11,117 nt of DNA. It comes from Ruminococcaceae bacterium UBA866. Lineage in GTDB: Bacteria; Bacillota; Clostridia; Oscillospirales; Ruminococcaceae. A program made the position numbers and the translations under genes. Below, in pieces: positions 6,522 through 11,117 of the stretch; position 1 is the stretch's first letter; the number at the start of each line of letters is the position of its first letter. Under the pieces are notes generated by a model. That model had not been told where the DNA came from. It saw only the letters and a program-made list of their open reading frames with translations, and ran no database searches. Where the stretch lies: positions 3,264-14,380 of the forward strand of contig DBGA01000015.1 of the NCBI GenBank assembly GCA_002295325.1. Direction: 5' to 3'.

Positions 6522-6959
6522 CTAAAACTTGTATGTGTATATTATCTCATCCCTTGATGGTGAAGGAATTTCTCCAGTTTTCTCATAAAGGGTACAAGCA
6601 GAAATGTTATGTTTGTTGGTTGGTATCCACATTTTTATAGCATTTATATTATGACATATTTCTATTAGTTCATTGATTAATACTCGTCCAATACCCTGTC
6701 GCCTCAATTTTTTTAATACTCCAATTTCGTATAAGCACATCATATCTCTTGTCATATCCACTCTGTTTTGACAATATGTCATTGCATATCCAACAACGCA
6801 TTGGTTCTCTATAGCAACTAAAAAATAGTTATTTTCATTAGCAAGAAATTTATTAATGGCAATTTCATCTAATGTTACATCATCTTCTTCTCCTTTTACT
6901 TTAGTAATTGCTTCAATTACTAATTTAATGTCTAAGCTATTACATCTATGCACCCTCAT
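6522..6959 (-). CDS. GNAT-family N-acetyltransferase (distantly AAC(3)-I-like)
   Basis: A 145-aa protein with ATG 6959 preceded six nt upstream by AAAGGAG (6972-6966). GNAT features in order: strand FLVAIENQCVVGYAM (46-60), strand YEIGVL (77-82), acetyl-CoA pyrophosphate-binding motif A RRQGIGRVLI (86-95, R/Q-x-x-G-x-G form), and the C-terminal motif B-like NISACTLYEKTG (118-129). The arrangement resembles AAC(3)-I aminoglycoside acetyltransferases and related proteins, with the same short length and central motif order, but I cannot claim aminoglycoside acetylation; many GNATs of this shape act on other amines. It lies downstream of the two-component genes on the same strand but 156 bp away and with its own possible promoter, so it is probably a separate unit. 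Confidence 0.85.
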   Translation of the reverse strand: MRVHRCNSLDIKLVIEAITKVKGEEDDVTLDEIAINKFLANENNYFLVAIENQCVVGYAMTYCQNRVDMTRDMMCLYEIGVLKKLRRQGIGRVLINELIEICHNINAIKMWIPTNKHNISACTLYEKTGEIPSPSRDEIIYTYKF

Positions 6960-7010
6960 GATTGACTCCTTTCACCAAAGCAAATAATATTAAATATTCC
7001 ATTTTCTACT

Positions 7011-7019
7011 ATTGTACCA
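7011..7019 (-). promoter_or_regulatory. Candidate extended -10 promoter of the GNAT gene
   Basis: On the minus strand TGGTACAAT matches an extended -10 (TGn followed by TACAAT, 5 of 6). It lies about 50 bp upstream of the GNAT start codon. No convincing -35 is present at 17 bp, which extended -10 promoters can tolerate. Confidence 0.35.
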
Positions 7020-7056
7020 TAATCCATAGCTATATCCATCTTTTCTTTGTTCAACC

Positions 7057-7073
7057 ATTTTGATTATCAAAAT
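7057..7073. repeat. 17-bp palindrome between the sensor kinase and GNAT genes
   Basis: ATTTTGAT-T-ATCAAAAT is a perfect inverted repeat with 8-bp arms and one central base. It lies 43 bp after the kinase stop codon and about 40 bp upstream of the candidate GNAT -10 box. There is no T run on either strand, so it looks more like a protein-binding palindrome (operator) than a terminator, though AT-rich palindromes can arise by chance. Confidence 0.4.
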
Positions 7074-7115
7074 TGAAGCATTAAGGTGCATTTTTATAAC
7101 ATTGTAAGCCATCTC

Positions 7116-8504
7116 TTAATAAAACTTTATTGAAGGTAACTCAATTTCTGCTTTAAACCCTTTTCCTATATCACTTGATAAAATCAAACGTCCTTCATGT
7201 GCCTTTGCAATTCTTGCAACCATTGGTACACCTAAACCATGCCCATTCTGGCGGGGGCGCTTTCTTTTAGAAGAAAAGGGCAGTTCTAATAGATCCGGAA
7301 GTTCATTTTGAGAAATCCCCTTACCATTATCAGCTACGATGAAACTATAGGTCTTATTGTTTGCATCAAAGGATGTTTGCAATTGTATCCGACATCCCTC
7401 AGGATTATGATTAATGCTGTTTTGTATCAAATTAGTAATGGCCCGGGTCAGTAAACGTTCATCACCACTTACTTGAGCGCTTTCATCCGAAATCTCTACT
7501 TCCAGCATGAACCCTTCATCTAATCCATTATTTAAAAATTCCGATGCAATTTGTCTTGCCAATGCTGATAGCCGGATCGGTTTTTTGTTTATGGGCTGCA
7601 TTTCATATTCCAGCATTGAAACAAGGTTTAAGTCACTTACAAGGGAGCGCAGGTTTTCTGCCTGCTGCCTTATAATACCCGCTTTTCTCCTTTGTTCTGT
7701 TGGAATATCCATATTTTCCTCCAGATCGCTTGCATAGCCAAGCACCATAGAAAGGGGGGTTCGGATATCGTGTGAAATACCCGCAATCCAGTTAGAACGT
7801 GCTTCATCCCTACTCTTCAAACTATCATTTCTTTGTAGTAATAAATCTGACGTGCGATTCACGCTTTGTGCAAGATTGGCTAAGACTCCTTTGGGCTCTA
7901 CAAATGTTTCTCTATCCTCGGCAAGGTCTTGTATTCCTTGGATTAGCGGACGAATGGAGTGGATTAACCTGTAGCCTATGAAAAGTGATAAAAGTAATGC
8001 CAGGGCAATATTTCCAATGAGTAAAGAAGTAATCCTTACCGGCAAAGAAGAAGCTAAGCTTATTGGAAGTATATACTGATATTTTGCCAAGGTTTTTTTC
8101 GGATACCCCACAACTACCAATCCTTCATCATGTTCCCATACAAAAACAGGATAATCCATCAAGTAGCTTCGGGTAAACTTAGCAGCATCGGTTAATGAAT
8201 ATATTTGGGGAAGTTCGTTGGGAAGCATATAATCCCATGCTACATGTCCTGTATTGTCAATGAGCATTGCCCATGCATGATTCTGCTTCAGTAATTTTTC
8301 TGAGGAGGAATCCAAAGAATAGGTATTAGATGAACCATGCAAGCCTTCTGCCACGGTTTGAGCAACCGCAGCTGGAGAGTTTCCTTCATTCATACCTTTG
8401 AATACCCAGATACCTAACAGTATAAAGTTTAAAATTAGTATAAAAACAGAAATTATCATGGTTGCACTAATAAAGCGTTTTAAGATGCGTACTGTGCCTT
8501 CCAT
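7116..8504 (-). CDS. Membrane sensor histidine kinase (CprK/LanK-like)
   Basis: A 462-aa kinase with ATG 8504; its RBS (GGAGGAG) lies inside the last codons of the response regulator gene, two bp away, so the pair is translationally linked. Two membrane segments at about residues 13-35 and 157-180 bracket an external sensor domain of about 120 residues. Then come a HAMP-like linker, the H-box SHDIRTP with phospho-acceptor H245, a dimerisation helix, the N-box NLIQNSINHNPEG (358-370), G1 ADNGKGI (391-397) and G2 GHGLGVPMV (421-429). The large external loop distinguishes it from the short intramembrane-sensing BceS kinases and fits LanK/CprK-type kinases. The likely signal is a lantibiotic or other cationic peptide, inferred from the divergent transporter. 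GC is higher than in the left part of the window. Confidence 0.93.
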   Translation of the reverse strand: MEGTVRILKRFISATMIISVFILILNFILLGIWVFKGMNEGNSPAAVAQTVAEGLHGSSNTYSLDSSSEKLLKQNHAWAMLIDNTGHVAWDYMLPNELPQIYSLTDAAKFTRSYLMDYPVFVWEHDEGLVVVGYPKKTLAKYQYILPISLASSLPVRITSLLIGNIALALLLSLFIGYRLIHSIRPLIQGIQDLAEDRETFVEPKGVLANLAQSVNRTSDLLLQRNDSLKSRDEARSNWIAGISHDIRTPLSMVLGYASDLEENMDIPTEQRRKAGIIRQQAENLRSLVSDLNLVSMLEYEMQPINKKPIRLSALARQIASEFLNNGLDEGFMLEVEISDESAQVSGDERLLTRAITNLIQNSINHNPEGCRIQLQTSFDANNKTYSFIVADNGKGISQNELPDLLELPFSSKRKRPRQNGHGLGVPMVARIAKAHEGRLILSSDIGKGFKAEIELPSIKFY

Positions 8505-8506
8505 CT

Positions 8507-9217
8507 TTACTCCTCCTTTACCATCAACTTATATCCTAACCCTCGTATGGTCTGTAGATATTCCGGATTGGAAGGATTTCCTTCGATCTTTTCCCGGATA
8601 CGACGAATGTGCACCATAAGTGTGTTTTCATATCCATAATAATCATCTCCCCATGCGGTCTGACAAAGAGCGTCACTGGTTACGATGCGATTTCGATTTT
8701 CATAAAGCTTAGAAAGCAATGCATGTTCTTTTGCTGTCAAAGAATATTCGTTGCTACCATTCCGAGCGATACCACTTTCAAGATCAATAATGCGATCTCC
8801 CAAGTGGAAGACTGGACGTTGTTCTCTCTTGGGCTGTGAATAAACCCGTCGCAATATTGCCGTTAGACGAAGAACTAGTTCCCGTGGCAAGAACGGTTTT
8901 ACAATGTAATCATCTGCACCAAGTCCAAGGCCTAATAGACGATCCTCATCCTCACCTCTTGCTGATAAAAAAAGGACGGGCATATTTGATATTTGACGCA
9001 AGGAGGACAGAAGAGAAAAGCCGTCTCCATCAGGAAACATCACATCCAAAATTGCTATATCAGGTTTTACAGATTGAAAAACCTCCATTGCCTCTGCACA
9101 ATTAGAGGCTTGATAAATACGCGCAAATCCTTCTTTACGCAAGAATCCCTCTACCATATTTCTTATTTCACGCTCATCCTCCACGATGAGCAGTTTTTTA
9201 TTTTTAATATCATACAT
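8507..9217 (-). CDS. OmpR/PhoB-family response regulator
   Basis: A 236-aa regulator starting at ATG 9217, with a weak GGGTGA RBS about 6 nt upstream. The receiver domain (about 8-122) has the acidic pair E13-D14, phospho-acceptor D58 (ILDVMFPDGDG), S85 in the Thr/Ser switch position and K107 (VKPF). The C-terminal winged helix (about 138-236) has SLTAKEHALLSKL, the recognition region around NTLMVHIRRIREKI, and the terminal IRGLGYKL hallmark of the OmpR/PhoB group. It is phosphorylated by the kinase encoded two bp downstream. The likely target is the divergent ABC operon, whose control region contains 11-bp-phased repeats suited to tandem binding by this family. Confidence 0.95.
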   Translation of the reverse strand: MYDIKNKKLLIVEDEREIRNMVEGFLRKEGFARIYQASNCAEAMEVFQSVKPDIAILDVMFPDGDGFSLLSSLRQISNMPVLFLSARGEDEDRLLGLGLGADDYIVKPFLPRELVLRLTAILRRVYSQPKREQRPVFHLGDRIIDLESGIARNGSNEYSLTAKEHALLSKLYENRNRIVTSDALCQTAWGDDYYGYENTLMVHIRRIREKIEGNPSNPEYLQTIRGLGYKLMVKEE

Positions 9218-9235
9218 ATAAAATCACCCACAATA

Positions 9236-9262
9236 ATTATACATTATTCTTTCTCATTTCAA
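9236..9262 (-). promoter_or_regulatory. Candidate promoter of the response regulator-kinase operon
   Basis: On the minus strand TTGAAA (9262-9257, 4 of 6) and a perfect TATAAT (9241-9236) are separated by 15 bp, shorter than the ideal 17. Transcription would begin about 12 nt before the start codon region, leaving a very short leader that agrees with the weak RBS. The short spacing lowers confidence. Confidence 0.4.
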
Positions 9263-9291
9263 CCATCATATTCTTCCTATTCTTACGATTT

Positions 9292-9330
9292 AAGGTTAGT
9301 GTAAGGTTATTGTCAGCTTAAAGAAAGGTT
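9292..9330 (+). promoter_or_regulatory. Tandem 11-bp-phased operator array for the divergent response regulator
   Basis: AAGGTT occurs at 9292-9297, 9303-9308 and 9325-9330. The offsets are 11 and 22 bp, and the intervening register (9314-9319) holds the degenerate CAGCTT. The first two copies extend to TAAGGTTA (9291-9298 and 9302-9309). Direct repeats at 11-bp spacing are the typical binding layout of OmpR/PhoB-family dimers. The first pair lies just upstream of a -35-like box; the later units run into the promoter spacer. Binding by the adjacent regulator is inferred. Confidence 0.6.
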
Positions 9331-9343
9331 GTCTTATTATACT
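9310..9343 (+). promoter_or_regulatory. Candidate promoter of the ABC transporter operon
   Basis: TTGTCA (9310-9315, 5 of 6) is followed by TATTAT (9335-9340) at 19 bp or TATACT (9338-9343) at 22 bp. Both spacers are longer than optimal, which is typical of activator-dependent promoters. The leader (about 9350-9406) contains a small palindrome, CTGTT-A-AACAG (9380-9390), just before the RBS. Confidence 0.45.
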
Positions 9344-9406
9344 TTAGGTATGTGAAAATAAAGAATAAATCAAAGAACACTGTTAAACAGATTGGAGGAA
9401 GTTAAT

Positions 9407-10318
9407 ATGAGTCAAATTGTTTCTACACATAATCTTTCAAAGCGGTATGGCAATGACTACCGTGTGAAGGATGTAAATTTATCAGTATGCGAAGGTGATA
9501 TTTATGGCTTTCTTGGTCCCAACGGAGCAGGAAAATCCACCACATTAAAAATGATTTTAGGATTAACCAGACCTACTGATGGTAAAGTAACGGTCTTTGG
9601 AAAGGATTTTGAAGAAAACCGCAATCTTATTTTAATCCAAACCGGTTCTCTCATCGAATCTCCGTCCTATTATGGGCATCTCACAGGACTTGAAAATATG
9701 CGAGTTATACAGAGGCTTAAGGATGTACCTGATAAGAATGTATCAGAAGCCCTGAAAATCGTACGGTTGGAAAATCAAAAGGATAAAAAAGTGAGTCAGT
9801 ATTCCTTGGGCATGAAGCAACGTTTAGGGATTGCCATGGCGCTACTATCTTTTCCAAAACTTTTAATTCTGGATGAACCTACAAATGGTCTTGATCCTGC
9901 TGGTATCGGTGAAATCCGTGAACTGATTAAATCTTTACCCCAGCGTTATGGAATTACGGTACTGATTTCCAGTCACCTTCTTTCTGAAATTGAGCAGATT
10001 GCAACCTCTGTAGGCATTATCAACGATGGAATGATGATGTTCCAAGGTAGCATGGATTCGCTGAAAAACAAAAATCGCCCAACTATTGAGATAAAGACAC
10101 GACACAATACATTGGCCCAGAAACTACTTCTTGCCAAAGGTTTCTCTCCTATAGAGCAGGAGGATTCTCTTGTGTTTGAAAACCTGACAGATGAGCAAAT
10201 AACACAGGCAAATAGAAGTTTAGTTGCAGCTGATATTGATGTTCTTCGTATTGAAGAGCATAAGAAGAACTTGGAGAGCATTTTCCTAGATATTACGGGA
10301 AAGGAGCAGAGTCTATAA
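9407..10318 (+). CDS. ABC transporter ATP-binding protein, lantibiotic-immunity (LanF/CprA-like)
   Basis: A 303-aa ATPase. ATG 9407 is chosen over the upstream in-frame TTG 9392 because GGAGG (9394-9398) lies 8 nt before it and would otherwise be inside the gene. Motifs: Walker A GPNGAGKST (37-45), signature YSLGMKQRL (132-140, S-L-G-M-K-Q variant), Walker B LLILDEP (152-158), D-loop GLD (161-163), and switch H190. In the Q-loop position it reads SLIESP (81-86): a glutamate (E84), the E-loop described as characteristic of LanF-type lantibiotic-immunity ATPases. The C-terminal 80 residues match the DUF4162-like tail of drug and bacteriocin exporters. It overlaps the permease gene by 1 nt (TAATG), so the two are translationally coupled. 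It powers removal of peptides from the membrane; the specific substrate is inferred, not shown. Confidence 0.93.
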   Translation: MSQIVSTHNLSKRYGNDYRVKDVNLSVCEGDIYGFLGPNGAGKSTTLKMILGLTRPTDGKVTVFGKDFEENRNLILIQTGSLIESPSYYGHLTGLENMRVIQRLKDVPDKNVSEALKIVRLENQKDKKVSQYSLGMKQRLGIAMALLSFPKLLILDEPTNGLDPAGIGEIRELIKSLPQRYGITVLISSHLLSEIEQIATSVGIINDGMMMFQGSMDSLKNKNRPTIEIKTRHNTLAQKLLLAKGFSPIEQEDSLVFENLTDEQITQANRSLVAADIDVLRIEEHKKNLESIFLDITGKEQSL

Positions 10319-11073
10319 TGAAAGCCATTAGACTTGAATTCTATAAATTGCGTCATAAACACTTGTTTTTGATGATTACATTATTTTTACTAGTAGAAAT
10401 CGCATGGACGTTCATGTCAACCAGTATGTCCATTTCCCGTAATCCAGATTATGCCATATGGGAGCTGCTTATTGCAACATTGTCATCCATGAATGGCCTG
10501 TTTTTACCAATTCTTTCAGCAGTATGCGTATCTCGAATCTGTGATATGGAGCATAAAGGAAATACGTGGAAATTATTGATGACTGTTTCTGTAAAGCGAG
10601 GTCAACTCTATGCAGCAAAGTTTATTTCAGCATCTATAGTCATGCTGTGGGCATGTACCCTGCAAGTAATTGCCATAGTAGTATTTGGCGTTGTTAATGG
10701 TTTTGAGCAACCTGTGCCATTATTTTTGCTAGTTCGATTTCTTATAGGTATGGTTTTAACCAATATGACCATTATAGCATTACAACAATGGGTATCCATG
10801 GCAGTGAAAAATCAGGCTTTCGCACTATGCCTCGGTATGATCGGTGGATTTATCGGCATGGCAGCAGGTTTATTCCCTTCTGGAGTGCGTAGGATTTTTG
10901 TGTGGTCATATTACACGGATCTAAGCCCAATTACACAAAGCTATATAAGTGAAAAAATGCAATTTATTGTACGAGATATGAGTTCATTACTGCCTGGGAT
11001 GGCGATGCTGATTGTATCTGGAATTGTTATATATCTAGCTGGAAGCACCCATATATCCAGGCAAGAGGTATAA
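10318..11073 (+). CDS. ABC-2 type permease, lantibiotic-immunity (LanE/CprB-like)
   Basis: A 251-aa integral membrane protein whose ATG overlaps the ATPase stop codon by one base; its RBS (GAAAGGAG, about 10299-10305) lies in the ATPase gene. The N-terminus MKAIRLEFYKLRHKHLF is typical of ABC-2 permeases of bacteriocin-immunity transporters. About six hydrophobic segments can be placed near residues 15-33, 51-72, 103-126, 132-156, 165-187 and 226-244. The cytoplasmic loop DMEHKGNTWKLLMTVSVKRGQ (about 77-97) after the second helix contains the usual E-x-K/R-x-G-T-W-K-x-L coupling-helix pattern. It would form a complex with the ATPase and the second permease that begins 12 bp downstream. Confidence 0.9.
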   Translation: MKAIRLEFYKLRHKHLFLMITLFLLVEIAWTFMSTSMSISRNPDYAIWELLIATLSSMNGLFLPILSAVCVSRICDMEHKGNTWKLLMTVSVKRGQLYAAKFISASIVMLWACTLQVIAIVVFGVVNGFEQPVPLFLLVRFLIGMVLTNMTIIALQQWVSMAVKNQAFALCLGMIGGFIGMAAGLFPSGVRRIFVWSYYTDLSPITQSYISEKMQFIVRDMSSLLPGMAMLIVSGIVIYLAGSTHISRQEV

Positions 11074-11085
11074 GGAGGATTGATT

Positions 11086-11117
11086 ATGTTAAGACGGTGT
11101 ATTTCTGCTGAATGGGT
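11086..11117 (+). CDS. Start of a second ABC permease (LanG/CprC-like), cut by the window edge
   Basis: ATG 11086 follows the first permease by 12 bp and has a strong RBS, AAGGAGG (11072-11078), overlapping the previous stop codon. Only the first ten residues, MLRRCISAEW, are visible. A basic then aromatic N-terminus and the position directly after an E-type permease fit the G subunit of a LanFEG transporter. This is context inference; the sequence itself is too short to identify. Confidence 0.6.
   Translation, partial: MLRRCISAEW

Noticed and set aside
6522..6959. Calling the GNAT gene an aminoglycoside resistance gene
   Set aside because: Only the general GNAT motifs and arrangement match AAC(3)-I enzymes; substrate-binding residues cannot be confirmed from the sequence alone.
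7507..9304. Several plus-strand open frames of 60-103 codons opposite the kinase and regulator genes
   Set aside because: They are antisense shadows of two unambiguous genes, lack ribosome sites and show no protein-like features.
9392..9406. TTG 9392 as start of the ABC ATPase
   Set aside because: The GGAGG RBS would be inside the coding region; ATG 9407 with this RBS matches the family's N-terminus.

Overview
The window looks like chromosomal DNA from a low-GC Firmicute, most likely a Clostridium-type organism. The left two thirds are strongly AT-rich, genes have good AGGAGG-like ribosome sites, GTG and TTG starts occur, and the gene families (XRE-TPR regulators, WYL regulators, an NTF2-like protein, a DUF6483-like protein, LanFEG-type transporters) are typical of that group. 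No tRNA, rRNA, CRISPR array or intact insertion sequence is visible.

Left part (1-4850). A long minus-strand gene runs off the left edge and encodes a YcaO-domain ATPase of the E. coli YcaO type (535 codons visible). It is divergent from an XRE-TPR regulator across about 330 bases that hold two sigma-A-like promoters and two inverted repeats. Next come a DeoR/WYL-type regulator and a DJ-1/PfpI-family protein. An intrinsic terminator between them has the WYL gene's stop codon in its loop. A long bidirectional hairpin closes this block.

Middle part (4850-6960). This holds loosely packed small genes: a three-helix membrane protein, an NTF2/SnoaL-like gene broken by what looks like a single-base deletion, a DUF6483-like protein, and a GNAT acetyltransferase distantly resembling the AAC(3)-I type. 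Hairpins and AT-rich palindromes separate them.

Right part (7116-11117). This is a module of clearly higher GC: a sensor kinase and an OmpR-family response regulator on the minus strand, divergent from an ABC transporter operon (ATPase, permease, start of a second permease). The ATPase has a glutamate where most ABC ATPases have the Q-loop glutamine, the E-loop described for lantibiotic-immunity (LanF) ATPases. The module therefore resembles LanFEG/CprABC-CprRK peptide-antibiotic resistance loci. The divergent intergenic region carries AAGGTT half-sites phased at exactly 11 bp, as expected for an OmpR/PhoB-type regulator, overlapping a transporter promoter with a long spacer. The simplest model is that the kinase senses a cationic antimicrobial peptide or lantibiotic, the regulator binds the 11-bp array, and the transporter removes the peptide from the membrane. 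No lantibiotic biosynthesis gene is visible, so this looks like stand-alone resistance rather than producer self-immunity.
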